Source: Pontibacillus chungwhensis BH030062
GTDB taxonomy: Bacteria; Bacillota; Bacilli; Bacillales; BH030062
Direction: 5' to 3'
Assembly: GCF_000770675.1 (NCBI RefSeq)
Contig: NZ_AVBG01000009.1
Coordinates: 1-64,000, forward strand
Length of the DNA stretch: 64,000 nucleotides
Under the pieces are notes generated by a model, which was not told the DNA's origin, did not search any database, and saw only the letters and a program-made list of their open reading frames with translations. Every line of letters starts with the position of its first letter. The first letter of the stretch is position 1. The position numbers and the translations under genes were made by a program. Positions 7,348-17,300 of this stretch are shown here, in pieces.

Positions 7348-8883
7348 GTGGAAGCTAAGGCGGTGAGGCAGAGTAAGCTCATTTATTGGGCGTCGGGGAT
7401 TGTATCAATCTGTGGCATTATTTTTGAAGTTTTATTCGGAGCGCTTGGGTCTTACATACTAGGAGATGGTGTAAAACAATATACGCTAACGATTTCTCTC
7501 TTTCTGACTGGAATGGGAATTGGGGCATCAATTAGTGAACGGATTATGAAAGATTTAATCACGGCTTTTGTTCGTGTGGAGTTTGCGGTTGCTTTAATCG
7601 GAGGGTTCTCAAGCTTTCTTATGTTTGGGATCACTGCTTTTGCTCCAGAGGGTTCTGAAGCCCTGTTCTTGTATACAGTTACGTTTAGTATTGGTGCCTT
7701 AACTGGCGTGGAACTACCGATTCTAATACGTAAGGCGAATGAGATCGGTGTAGAACTTAATCGTTCCACAGCTCGTGTGTTGTTCTCTGATTATGCTGGT
7801 GGACTGATTGGTGGGTTACTGTTTGCCTTTTATTTACGCCCGCAGATGGGTATGGTGAAAAGTGCATTTATCGTTGGGGTGATTAACCTTTCTGTTGCTC
7901 TGTTGGTTCTTTGGTTGTTTCGGAAAGAGATTTCTTACTTAAAGATACATATGGTGTCAGGGGTTCTAATAGGGCTCCTGCTTATAGCAGGTGTTTTATT
8001 TGGGGAAGAAATGGCTTTTTCCTTTGAACAAAAACTTTATAAAGATCCGATTATACATATGGAAGACACTGCATACCAACGTATAGTTTTGACGAAAGAA
8101 CAAGGGGACACAAGATTATACCTCAATGGTGCCTTACAGTTTAGTTCATCAGATGAATATCGCTATCATGAAACGCTTGTTCATCCTGCGATGGCTAAAG
8201 CTTCCTCTACTAAGAATGTGTTACTTCTTGGAGGAGGAGATGGGCTAGCGGTTCGAGAAATACTAAAGTATAAGGAGGTAGAGTCGGTTACGGTAGTAGA
8301 CCTTGATCCCAGAATGACGGAACTAGCCCAGACCAATTTTCATTTATTGCAATTAAATGAAGATGCTTTAAGCGATGAGCGGGTGAACATCTTAAATCGA
8401 GATGCCTTTAAGTATTTAGAGCAAACAGATGAGATGTATGATGTTGTGATTGTGGATCTCCCTGATCCTAATAATGAAAGCTTAAACAAGTTATATACAT
8501 GGGAATTCTATTCCCTCATTCGCAATCACCTTAATAGTGAAGGTGCCATCATGGTCCAGGCAACGAGCCCTGTCTTCGCAAGATCCGTTTACTGGACCAT
8601 TTCTGAGACCATTGCTTCAACGGGTTTACATACTAAGAATCTTCACATTGATGTTCCGAGTTTTGGGAACTGGGGATACGTCCTTGCGAGCCGTACACCG
8701 ACAAGTATGGAGCAGCTTGCTATTAAACCTCCAACTCGTTACCTAACTCAAGATATGCTTGAAGCACTGACTGTTTTTGGGAAGGATGAAGACAAGGATA
8801 TTGAGGGTGTTGAACTAAAACCAAATACATTAATTGATCCTCATTTAATTGAAAAGTATGAACAAGCATGGAAGAACTACTAA
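7348..8883 (+). CDS. Membrane-linked spermidine synthase-like aminopropyltransferase
   Basis: A 511-residue two-part protein. About six or seven membrane helices occupy residues 12-220, followed by a cytosolic spermidine synthase (SpeE-like) domain. Active-site elements are present: DEYRYHE at 269-275, GGGDG at 295-299 (decarboxylated-SAM site), the acidic pair in VVDLDP (Asp318, Asp320), DAF at 352-354, and Asp370/Asp373 in the DLPDP loop. Expected reaction: transfer of an aminopropyl group from decarboxylated SAM to a diamine or other amine. GTG at 7348 follows AGGGGGG; an ATG at 7213 lies inside the repeat and is rejected. Last member of the PspA cluster. SpeD at 43.9 kb can supply the donor. 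Confidence 0.85.
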   Translation: MEAKAVRQSKLIYWASGIVSICGIIFEVLFGALGSYILGDGVKQYTLTISLFLTGMGIGASISERIMKDLITAFVRVEFAVALIGGFSSFLMFGITAFAPEGSEALFLYTVTFSIGALTGVELPILIRKANEIGVELNRSTARVLFSDYAGGLIGGLLFAFYLRPQMGMVKSAFIVGVINLSVALLVLWLFRKEISYLKIHMVSGVLIGLLLIAGVLFGEEMAFSFEQKLYKDPIIHMEDTAYQRIVLTKEQGDTRLYLNGALQFSSSDEYRYHETLVHPAMAKASSTKNVLLLGGGDGLAVREILKYKEVESVTVVDLDPRMTELAQTNFHLLQLNEDALSDERVNILNRDAFKYLEQTDEMYDVVIVDLPDPNNESLNKLYTWEFYSLIRNHLNSEGAIMVQATSPVFARSVYWTISETIASTGLHTKNLHIDVPSFGNWGYVLASRTPTSMEQLAIKPPTRYLTQDMLEALTVFGKDEDKDIEGVELKPNTLIDPHLIEKYEQAWKNY

Positions 8884-8938
8884 ACGGGTAAAGACATAAG
8901 TGAAGGTACGATTAATCGATATAAAGGAGAGGTTTTCT

Positions 8939-9619
8939 GTGAAGGTATCTTACCACGGACATTCTGTTGTAAAAATGGAAACAAACGAACATACGATTTT
9001 AATTGACCCTTACATTTCGGAGCAGGGAAACTGCGACCTTGATGCTAGTACGATTGAAGCGGACGTTATTTTATTAACCCATGGTCATAACGATCACGTT
9101 GGAGACACGGTGGAGATTGCTAAACGAAATAATTCTTTTGTTGTCGCTCCATTTGAACTGGCTACTTATTTGGGGAATAAAGGATTAAACACTCACCCTA
9201 TGTATATTGGAGGGGCACATTCGTTTGATTTTGGTACCGTTAAGTTTACACAAGCTTTTCATGGTTCTTCGTACACAGAAGAAGACGGAACAATTGTTTA
9301 CACAGGTATGCCAACAGGAATTCTATTCACCTACGAAGAGAAAACGATTTACCATGCAGGGGATACCGGATTATTTAGTGACATGAAACTGATTGGTGAA
9401 CGAAATAACATTGATTTAGCCTTCTTACCAATAGGCGATAATTTTACAATGGGACCAGATGATGCGACGGTAGCTGCAGAGTGGCTTCAAGCGAAACATG
9501 TAGTGCCGATTCATTACAACACATTCCCTCTTATTGAGCAAGACGGTGAAGCGTTCGCTGAAGGAATAAAAGGTGGAGCTGGCAAAGTCATGCAAGTGGG
9601 TGAATCACTAACTCTTTAG
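8939..9619 (+). CDS. ytkL: Metal-dependent hydrolase, UPF0173/YtkL (beta-lactamase fold)
   Basis: A 226-residue metallo-beta-lactamase-fold protein with the HxHxDH zinc motif at residues 48-53 (HGHNDH), an upstream YHGHS and later metal-ligand motifs YHAGDTG and PIHYNTF. The length equals B. subtilis YtkL. The substrate is unknown. GTG at 8939 is chosen because AAAGGAGAGG sits 7 bases before it; an upstream GTG at 8900 has no ribosome site. It follows the spermidine synthase gene by 55 bases and is ended by a strong hairpin, so it may be read from the same transcript. Confidence 0.93.
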   Translation: MKVSYHGHSVVKMETNEHTILIDPYISEQGNCDLDASTIEADVILLTHGHNDHVGDTVEIAKRNNSFVVAPFELATYLGNKGLNTHPMYIGGAHSFDFGTVKFTQAFHGSSYTEEDGTIVYTGMPTGILFTYEEKTIYHAGDTGLFSDMKLIGERNNIDLAFLPIGDNFTMGPDDATVAAEWLQAKHVVPIHYNTFPLIEQDGEAFAEGIKGGAGKVMQVGESLTL

Positions 9620-9634
9620 AAAACAGGATTGCTT

Positions 9635-9676
9635 GAGAGCCTATGTTATTTAATAACATAGGCTCTCATTGTTTTG
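9635..9676 (+). terminator. Terminator after ytkL
   Basis: A 16-bp near-perfect stem with a very short loop (9635-9667) followed by ATTGTTTT. The T-run is interrupted, but the stem is strong. Confidence 0.75.
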
Positions 9677-9755
9677 TGAATCTCTTTTTCCCTACATCAT
9701 GTTCTGCTTTGTTAGTTCATATAATTAGGACAAGAACACGGAGGTGGAGGAAGAG

Positions 9756-9992
9756 ATGAGACAACATGCATTATTAAGATTATTGTTAGCGTGCTTTCTG
9801 TTTTATGTAGCGTGGCCTTCCGTACAGGTACAGGGTAGTACGGCAGGGTCTTATTTTTGGATGGCATGGCTTGTTTTTTTGTTTATGGTAATGGGGGCAA
9901 ACCTGGCAATTTTACTAAATTTGCGGGTTCAGCTTGTGTATAGAGAAGAAGAGGTGGAGAAAGAAAAGCAGTTTTCTCTTGGTAAAAATTGA
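9756..9992 (+). CDS. Small two-helix membrane protein of unknown function
   Basis: A 78-residue protein with two hydrophobic segments (about 6-23 and 33-52) and a charged C-terminal tail (REEEVEKEKQ). The ATG at 9756 follows GGAGGTGGAGGAAG; a GTG at 9744 would sit inside that ribosome site. It stands alone between ytkL and ytoI, with no similarity I can name. The good ribosome site, membrane topology and clear stop before ytoI support a real gene. Confidence 0.65.
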   Translation: MRQHALLRLLLACFLFYVAWPSVQVQGSTAGSYFWMAWLVFLFMVMGANLAILLNLRVQLVYREEEVEKEKQFSLGKN

Positions 9993-10078
9993 AGCCATGA
10001 ACGTTCATCTGTATAATAACACTAAGAAGGAATATGACTAGTACAGTTTGTATAGTTCGGAAAGCATGGTGAATTAGA

Positions 10079-11392
10079 TTGGCAACAAAGCATGAACAAA
10101 TATTAAATCATATAGACTCCCTGTCGATTGGAAGCAAGATTTCTGTACGAGGCATTGCAAAAGCCTTAGAGGTAAGTGAAGGAACGGCGTATAGGGCGAT
10201 TAAAGAAGCGGAAAACCAAGGTCTAGTAAGCACGATCGAACGAGTGGGGACCATACGAATTGAAAGGAAAAAGAAAGAAAACATTGAACGCCTCACATTT
10301 GCTGAAATTATCAACATCGTGGACGGTCAAGTTCTTGGTGGAAGAGAAGGCTTGTATAAGACATTGAACAAGTTTGTCATTGGTGCAATGAAATTAGAAG
10401 CTATGATGCGTTATACAGAGGCAGGTTCCTTGTTGATTGTTGGGAATCGTACGAATGCACATGAATTAGCTTTGAAAGAAGGAGCTGCTGTTCTAATCAC
10501 AGGTGGATTTGACACAGAAGAACATGTGAAACGTCTTGCAGATGAGAAGCAACTCCCCATCATTTCAACAAGTTACGATTCATTCACTGTAGCTACTATG
10601 ATTAATCGCGCTATTTATGATCAGCTTATTAAGAAAGAAATTGTTCTCGTCGATGACATTTACACTCCATTTGAAAACTCTTTTTACCTTCATCCAGACG
10701 ATCCAGTGAGTCGATGGCATGACTTTAACGAAGAGACGATGCACAGCCGCTACCCAGTCATTGATCAGCACATGCGTGTAGTGGGAATGGTGACGTCAAA
10801 GGACGTGATCGGAAAAGAACCTACCCTTTCAATTGATAAAGTGATGACGAAGCAGCCAATGACGGTTCAAACGACGACCTCTCTCGCTAATGCTGCCCAT
10901 ATGATGGTGTGGGAAGGTATTGAGATCATGCCTGTAGTTGATGCGTACCATAAATTCAAAGGGATTATCTCAAGACAAGATGTGTTAAAAGCGTTGCAGC
11001 AATTACAACGTCAACCACAAGTGGGAGAAACGATTGATGATTTAGTGACGAGCCAACTACAAGAGACGTCAGATCTGTTTGAGCAAACGATTTATGAGAC
11101 TCGTGTAACACCACAAATGACCAATCAGTTAGGAACCCTTTCGTACGGAGTGTTTACCTCTCTTGTTGTAGATGCTGGTAGTCGGTTGCTTCACCATTAT
11201 AAAAAAGGAGATCTTGTCGTAGAGAATATATCGATTTACTTTATAAAACCTGTTCAGCTCGATAGCACCCTTGAAATTAAACCACGAGTATTAGAAGTGG
11301 GAAGGAAGTTTGCTAAGGTTGATGTGGAAGTCTTCAATGAAAAAGTTTTAGTAGGAAAAGCGATGCTTATGGCACAGCTTATAGATCGTTAA
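10079..11392 (+). CDS. ytoI: YtoI: HTH-DRTGG-CBS-hotdog regulator
   Basis: A 437-residue four-domain protein: winged-helix DNA-binding (1-65), DRTGG domain (about 70-185), a CBS pair (about 195-310, typical nucleotide sensor) and a C-terminal hotdog/thioesterase-like domain (about 330-437). It matches B. subtilis YtoI from its first residues (ATKHEQIL), supporting the TTG start at 10079 despite a weak ribosome site. Probably a ligand-responsive transcriptional regulator, with adenine nucleotides and acyl-CoA as plausible ligands; targets are unknown. It converges with ytpI at a shared terminator. Confidence 0.92.
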   Translation: MATKHEQILNHIDSLSIGSKISVRGIAKALEVSEGTAYRAIKEAENQGLVSTIERVGTIRIERKKKENIERLTFAEIINIVDGQVLGGREGLYKTLNKFVIGAMKLEAMMRYTEAGSLLIVGNRTNAHELALKEGAAVLITGGFDTEEHVKRLADEKQLPIISTSYDSFTVATMINRAIYDQLIKKEIVLVDDIYTPFENSFYLHPDDPVSRWHDFNEETMHSRYPVIDQHMRVVGMVTSKDVIGKEPTLSIDKVMTKQPMTVQTTTSLANAAHMMVWEGIEIMPVVDAYHKFKGIISRQDVLKALQQLQRQPQVGETIDDLVTSQLQETSDLFEQTIYETRVTPQMTNQLGTLSYGVFTSLVVDAGSRLLHHYKKGDLVVENISIYFIKPVQLDSTLEIKPRVLEVGRKFAKVDVEVFNEKVLVGKAMLMAQLIDR

Positions 11393-11395
11393 AAA

Positions 11396-11440
11396 AGTAC
11401 CCGATCTCCTATAGATTAAATGAGGACAACGGGTACTTTT
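11396..11440. terminator. Bidirectional terminator between ytoI and ytpI
   Basis: AAAAGTACCCG pairs with CGGGTACTTTT, with an A-run on one side and a T-run on the other. It serves both converging genes. Confidence 0.82.
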
Positions 11441-11442
11441 TA

Positions 11443-11736
11443 TTAACTGTTTCGTTCTTTTAACTGTTTCCCGTAAAATCGGGTGGTTTTATATCCATAG
11501 ACTAGCTGAGCACCACCTAAGATAATAAACACAATGGTAATATAAAGAGCTAATTTCGTCTGATAAACGATATAAATGTTCATGGAAATCGCCACCATAA
11601 ATAATCCAAGAGCAATTCGTGCTTTCGAATTGGTATACACTTGTTTCAATGGGTCTTCCCCTAAGCGTAGAATCTGCACTTTGTAGAGTAGATACATCGC
11701 TAAAGAAAGCACGATAATAATCGGGATAATCACCAT
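11443..11736 (-). CDS. ytpI: YtpI-like membrane protein
   Basis: A 97-residue protein with three hydrophobic segments (about 2-18, 42-60 and 65-83) and the conserved DPLKQVY linker and KTTRFYGK C-terminus of the YtpI family. Function is unknown. Its position between ytoI and nrnA on the opposite strand is the B. subtilis order. It may start at the ATG at 11736 after AAAGGTCG, or at the GTG codon right after it; the difference is one residue. Confidence 0.85.
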   Translation of the reverse strand: MVIIPIIIVLSLAMYLLYKVQILRLGEDPLKQVYTNSKARIALGLFMVAISMNIYIVYQTKLALYITIVFIILGGAQLVYGYKTTRFYGKQLKERNS

Positions 11737-11864
11737 TTGAATCGACCTTTCACCAAAAATGTAAGACTATTATTATTGTAACGATATTGGTAAAGTTATG
11801 CTACCGCTTTTTAAAGCGGTATGATTAAATAGTACATAAAAGTATTAAAGAAGGAGTTCTGTTC

Positions 11865-12818
11865 ATGAGTAAAGCCGAAGTATTTCAATTAATCCAACAG
11901 TATCAAACCATCATTATACATCGTCACGTTCGTCCGGATCCTGACGCTCTTGGTTCTCAAGGGGGGTTAGCTGAAATCATTCGAGCAACGTTCCCTGAAA
12001 AAGATGTTTACCTTGTTGGAGGTGACGATCCATCTCTGACCTTCTTGACAGAAATGGATTCGATTGAAGATGGCATGTTTGAAAATGCCCTGGTCATCGT
12101 ATGTGATACAGCAAACCAAGCTCGGGTTGATGACCAACGATATGCAAAAGGGGACAAAATCATTAAAATTGATCATCACCCAAATGTGGACCCTTACGGA
12201 GACGTGCGACTTGTTGATACTGAGGCGAGCTCAACTTCTGAATTGATTTATGAATTTTACACCACTTTTAAAGAAGATGGTTTGAAAATGACAGATGAAG
12301 CCGCGCGATTAATCTATGCTGGAATCGTTGGTGATACTGGGAGATTCTTATTCCCGAGCGCGACAGGGAAAACGTTCAGTTACGCTGCTGAGCTTGTTAT
12401 GTATAACTTTAACCGACCTGCTCTATATGATCAGTTATATACAACAGAGCATGAGATTGCCAGGTTAAAAGGTTATATTCTTCAAAACTTTACGGTCGCT
12501 GAAACAGGGCTCAGTACTGTTAAAATAACGAAAGATATTTTAGATGAATATAATGTAACGCCTAGGCAGACTTCTGCATTAGTCGGTACGCTTGGTGATA
12601 TTGATGGGGTATTAGCTTGGGCGATTTTTGTAGAAGAAGAAGATCAGATTCGCGTACGCTTACGCTCGAAAGGTCCAGTAGTAAATGAAATCGCAGCTAA
12701 ATATAATGGCGGCGGTCACCCTATGGCTTCAGGGGCTTCAGTTAAGACATGGGCCGATACTGATAAAGTTGCTGCCGATTTAAATGAAGTGTGTATTCAA
12801 TACAAGAAGGATCAGTAA
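11865..12818 (+). CDS. nrnA: NanoRNase / pAp phosphatase NrnA
   Basis: A 317-residue DHH-DHHA1 phosphoesterase. The metal centre is visible: His21, Asp25 and Asp27 (RHVRPDPDALGS), Asp81, and the Asp103-His104-His105 triad. The DHHA1 domain shows GGGHP at 282-286, which binds the 3' nucleotide. It degrades 2-5-mer RNAs to mononucleotides and dephosphorylates pAp from sulfur assimilation, replacing E. coli Orn and CysQ. AGAAGGAG precedes the ATG. The length is that of B. subtilis NrnA and it ends in a clear terminator. Confidence 0.96.
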   Translation: MSKAEVFQLIQQYQTIIIHRHVRPDPDALGSQGGLAEIIRATFPEKDVYLVGGDDPSLTFLTEMDSIEDGMFENALVIVCDTANQARVDDQRYAKGDKIIKIDHHPNVDPYGDVRLVDTEASSTSELIYEFYTTFKEDGLKMTDEAARLIYAGIVGDTGRFLFPSATGKTFSYAAELVMYNFNRPALYDQLYTTEHEIARLKGYILQNFTVAETGLSTVKITKDILDEYNVTPRQTSALVGTLGDIDGVLAWAIFVEEEDQIRVRLRSKGPVVNEIAAKYNGGGHPMASGASVKTWADTDKVAADLNEVCIQYKKDQ

Positions 12819-12821
12819 GTC

Positions 12822-12857
12822 AAAAAAGTCTGGAGATCCCCTCTCCAGACTTTTTAA
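12822..12857 (+). terminator. Terminator after nrnA
   Basis: AAAAGTCTGGAGA pairs with TCTCCAGACTTTTT around a four-base loop, followed by a T-run. Confidence 0.9.
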
Positions 12858-13018
12858 TGAGTTATGGAAACAAGCTATCCTTCGTTCTATCAGTAAAAAC
12901 AAAAAAGCACGCCCATTTACTGTTTGGGGTGCTGACGCTATAGGTTAATTTGGTTAAAGCAAATAGAGATAATTGGAAGGTGGTATTCTATGTGGATGTT
13001 TATGTTTGAGGACAAAGG

Positions 13019-13240
13019 TTACATATGTGCTATTTGTTCATCAGAGGGCGTAATAGTATTCTCCTGAGGGATAAACCAACAACCGCTGTCTGTTTCATCC
13101 ATCAAAACCGAGATTTGACGGTTTTCGATTTCACGTTTTACTAATCGAATGAGTTCTCTTGACTCAGCGTAAGCTGTTTGACCACTTATAAGACGATTCA
13201 ACTTATCTTCTACCATACGCTTTCGGTTCATAATTAACAT
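13019..13240 (-). CDS. Hypothetical protein, 73 residues
   Basis: A small acidic/basic soluble protein with a helical N-terminal half (RKRMVEDKLNRLISG) and no membrane segment. I do not recognise the family. The ATG at 13240 with AGGGGTGAGG just upstream is preferred; a GTG three codons earlier (13249) would overlap that ribosome site. It lies downstream of ytrHI on the same strand but 100 bases away, so it may be the last gene of that sporulation operon. A 25-codon frame on the other strand (12991-13068) overlaps its end. Confidence 0.6.
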   Translation of the reverse strand: MLIMNRKRMVEDKLNRLISGQTAYAESRELIRLVKREIENRQISVLMDETDSGCWFIPQENTITPSDEQIAHM

Positions 13241-13339
13241 GTTCCTCACCCCTTTTTTGTCATGATGTGTTTCTATCTTTATTGTATAAAAATTCGGGCA
13301 ATAACACTACTGTTTTCAGAATTTTTCACAAATTGTTCA

Positions 13340-13858
13340 TTAGTTTTTGACAAAGTCGATCTTTAAACTCACTTTAAACGTAGGAGCGATGACCAACCGC
13401 TCAATCTTAACTTCATATGTTGAATCGTCCACTTTATAGCTTCTGTTTTCTATGGATGAGTAGATCAAGCTTGTGTTCTCTGATAAAGATGAAAGATTTT
13501 GCCCGATAATGTCAGGGAGTTGCTTTCTTACCATATCCCTTAATTTGTATACGCTGAGACGATCTAATTTGTGCTCAGAAAGTAGTTTTTTTTCATTTAC
13601 AAAATTGATTTCAATACTTTGAACTGTAATTGATTTCTTTTGCTGTTCGTTTAATTCCTCTTTATCTTTGTTTAAGATCTCATAATTATCTTCTAGTGTA
13701 GATAGCTCACTTTGTAATCGCACGTTTTCTTCAATTCGTTGTTCCATAAGTGTTCCATACATGAATAAGAATACGGCGAAAGCTAATATGCCACCTATAA
13801 ATACCCCTGCAAAAAATCTCTGCCAGCTTGTCTTCTTGTAATAGGGAGGGATATGCAT
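13340..13858 (-). CDS. ytrI: Sporulation membrane protein YtrI
   Basis: A 172-residue protein with one N-terminal membrane helix (about 14-37) and a coiled-coil region (about 38-75), then a folded, probably extracytoplasmic domain. This matches YtrI, required for efficient sporulation in B. subtilis. The ATG at 13858 follows AGAGGAGGT. It overlaps the ytrH stop by one base (TAATG), so the two are translationally coupled. A longer start nine codons upstream has no ribosome site. Confidence 0.88.
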   Translation of the reverse strand: MHIPPYYKKTSWQRFFAGVFIGGILAFAVFLFMYGTLMEQRIEENVRLQSELSTLEDNYEILNKDKEELNEQQKKSITVQSIEINFVNEKKLLSEHKLDRLSVYKLRDMVRKQLPDIIGQNLSSLSENTSLIYSSIENRSYKVDDSTYEVKIERLVIAPTFKVSLKIDFVKN

Positions 13859-14190
13859 TAAGATACCTCCTCTTGAATAAGCCACTCAATAATTAATAAT
13901 GCTGTTTGGACACCACCCATTGCCGATAAAATTAGTATTATTTGTTTGAATATATCGATTGTAGACCCATCATAAAACCCTTTTTCAAAGTTTGTAATTG
14001 CGTCGAATGTGCCTCCAATGGCAGCTACTATTGCCCAAATTCGGAGGCTTTTAGCCAGTCTGGCCATATAAGTGAAAGGCGCTTCTCCGGCAGCGAAAGC
14101 TCCAATCGTCCCGATTAAAGTGCCACCGATCATAACCCCGAGTGCAATGAAATAGTACTGAAAAATTGCTGCAAAAAAACGTTCTTCCAT
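13858..14190 (-). CDS. ytrH: Sporulation membrane protein YtrH
   Basis: A 110-residue protein with three hydrophobic helices, matching the YtrH family (MEERFFAAIFQYYFIALGVM start; TFDAITNFEKGF in the loop). In B. subtilis ytrH-ytrI is a mother-cell operon needed for spore assembly; a sigma-E-type promoter is visible upstream here. GGGGAGGA precedes the ATG at 14190. It is transcribed divergently from dnaE. Confidence 0.9.
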   Translation of the reverse strand: MEERFFAAIFQYYFIALGVMIGGTLIGTIGAFAAGEAPFTYMARLAKSLRIWAIVAAIGGTFDAITNFEKGFYDGSTIDIFKQIILILSAMGGVQTALLIIEWLIQEEVS

Positions 14191-14231
14191 ACAATCCTCC
14201 CCTTCAGGATGGTACAACCTGCCTTATAGTA

Positions 14232-14260
14232 AATGTATGGAGAAAAAAGACACAGTATGC
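14232..14260 (-). promoter_or_regulatory. Candidate sigma-E promoter for ytrHI
   Basis: On the minus strand, GCATA (14256-14260), 16 bases, then CATACATT (14232-14239) fits the mother-cell sigma-E pattern (ATA, 16-18 bp, CATACA-T). It lies 42 bases before the ytrH start. Confidence 0.5.
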
Positions 14261-14330
14261 CATCGTTTCGTTTGAGAGGAAGGATGCGCTATAATGAATA
14301 AAAGAATTTGACCATGAGGCGGTAGTTAAT

Positions 14331-17300
14331 ATGGATTTTGTTCATCTACAAGTACGTAGTGGATATAGTCTGATGAGAAGTACAAATACAATAGAAAAGT
14401 TAGTGGCAACAGCAAAGGAACAAGGTTTCACATCTTTAGCTCTTACAGATGAGGGTGTCATGTACGGAGCGGTATCCTTTTACCAGACGTGTATGAGGTA
14501 TGGGGTGAAACCAATTTTAGGTTTAACCGTTCGTGTATTCTACGAAGGTGGTACAGAAGAACTTGTATTGCTGGCGAAATCTAATCGCGGGTATGAAAAG
14601 TTAGTAGAGTTGAGCAGTTATCTTCAAATGAGTGAACAAGAAGCGTTAGATCGAAGAGAGATTAATGCTTATACAGAGGGTTGTATTGGAATATTGCCTT
14701 TATATCAATCTTCCCTTCACCCGCTCATTCTTCATAATGAAGAGCATAGGTTAAGTGAATCTTTGAATAATTGGAAGAACGACTTTGGAGATGGTGATTT
14801 CTACATAGGAGTAGAGGATCATGGCTTAGAAGAAGAACGACACCTTCACGTAGCTCTTGAGGAAGTGATGCCTGAAGGTGTTCCGATGGTTGCCTTGCAA
14901 GATGTATGGTATTTAAATGAAGAAGACGTTTATGCTTACGACTGTTTACAATCCATTCGTTCGAACACCAAATGGGATGGGCAGCCATCTGCTAATCAAA
15001 AGCATCATCATTTCAGGTCTTCTAAGGACATGTATAATCTTTTCGGTGAGTGGAAGCCTGAACTTTTGACCGAAACAAGAAACATAGCTAACCGTTGCGA
15101 TGTTTCGTTATCGTTTGATCGGATGATGCTTCCGAGCTATCCTGTTCCGACGGAGGATACATCTGATCAGTATTTAAGATCTCTGTGTGAACAAGGTTTA
15201 GATCAACGATATGGTACCCCTTCCGAGCAAGTCAGAGAACGACTCGATTATGAACTGAGCGTCATTGAGTCGATGCAGTTTAGTGATTACTTTTTAATTG
15301 TTTGGGATTTTATGGATTATGCTCGGAAAGAAAAAATCATGACTGGGCCAGGAAGAGGTTCCGCAGCGGGTTCTCTAGTTGCTTATTTATTATATATAAC
15401 AGATGTAGACCCAATTAAATATGATTTGTTATTTGAACGTTTCTTAAACCCTGATCGTGTTACTATGCCAGATATTGATATAGACTTCTCTGATGTCAGA
15501 CGAGATGAAGTCATTCAATATGTCGCTCAGAAATACGGGGCAGAACATGTTGCTCAAATTATAACTTTCGGGACGTTTGGGCCTCGCTCTGTTATTAGGG
15601 AACTCATTAAAACAATGGGGATTGATCAACAAGAAGCCGCATACTTAATGAAATTCATCCCACAACAATCTTCAGGTTCTATAGTGGAGATTGTTCAGGA
15701 TTCCACCGAATTAAAAGAATACATTCAAGGGTCAGATACGCTAAAGCGGCTATTTAGAATTGCAACAAGGCTTGAAGGACTTCCTCGTCATGCATCGACC
15801 CACGCAGCAGGTGTTGTAATTAGTCAGAAACCTCTGATGAAAAATGTTCCTTTGACAAGTGGTCATGATGGTGTCCCCCTTACACAGTTTGCCATGAATG
15901 AATTAGAGGCGATTGGGCTACTGAAAATGGACTTTCTTGGTCTTAGGAACTTAAGTCTCATAGAACGGATGACTGAATCAATTAAGAAGAAGGAGTCAGT
16001 CGGTGTAACGTTTGAATCATATTCGGATCCAGCTACATTCTCTCTCCTTCGAAATGGAAAAACTACGGGCGTTTTTCAGCTAGAATCTAAAGGGATGCGA
16101 GATGTTCTAGAGAGGTTACAGCCTTCACATTTTGAAGATATTGTGGCTGTAAACGCCCTGTATCGGCCAGGTCCAATGGAATTTATTCAGACCTATATTA
16201 ATCGTAAGCACGGCAAGGAAGAAGTGACCTATCCTCATCCGGATCTACAACCGATTTTGCACAAGACTTATGGTGTTCTTGTATATCAAGAGCAAATTAT
16301 GCAAATTGCTCATAAGATGGCAGGTTTCTCTTTAGGTCAAGCGGACTTACTTCGACGTGCAGTGAGTAAAAAGAAAGAACAAGCCATATTAGAACAAAAG
16401 AATGCATTTATTAAAGGTTGTAGTGTCAATGGTTATACAACAGATGTTGCAGAACAGATGTTTCAATGGATCATTAGCTTCTCCAACTATGGTTTCAACC
16501 GTAGCCATGCGGTAGCCTACAGTGTAATATCCTATCAGCTGGCTTATTTAAAAGCTCACTATCCAGCGTATTTCATGGCAGAATTGATGAGCTCTGTTTC
16601 TAGTGATCGGATTCAATCTTATGTGAACGAGGCAAGAGAGTTATCTGTGCCGATTTTATCGCCTTCTGTTAACAGAAGCTTTGGGAAGTATACAGTAGAG
16701 CGGGGTTCCATACGAATTGGTCTTGGGAGTATTAAGGGAGTAGGAAAAAATGCTTTAAAGGAAATTATTCAGTCTCGTAAAGAAAAGCCATTCAAACATC
16801 TATTCGATTTTTGCAGACGGGTGTCACTTACAGTCGTTAATCGTCCCGTGATTGAGTCTCTTATTCTGGCAGGGTGTTTTGATGATACAAATCGAAATCG
16901 TGCCTCTTTGTTAGCTAGTGTTGACCACGCTATGGAACAAGGTGAATTATTTAGCGAAACGAATGATCAGGAATCCTTTTTCACCGAGGAAATTGAACTT
17001 GGCGCATCCTATATTGAAGTAGAACCTTTCTCAAAAATGAAGCAGCTAGGAATGGAGCGAGAAGTGCTAGGGATGTATATTTCTTCTCATCCATTGGCTT
17101 CCTATCGAGAACAACTGAGAGAGAACGGTTTCTTGTCGCTTCGTGAAGCGAGTAAAGCCGCTCGTAAAAAGCAACTGAAAGCCAGTGTAGTCATACAAGA
17201 ATTAAAGGTGATTCGTACAAAAAGAGGAGATCCAATGGCATTCTTAACGCTAGGGGATGAGCAGACGGAGATGGAAGCAGTTGTGTTTCCTGATTTATTT

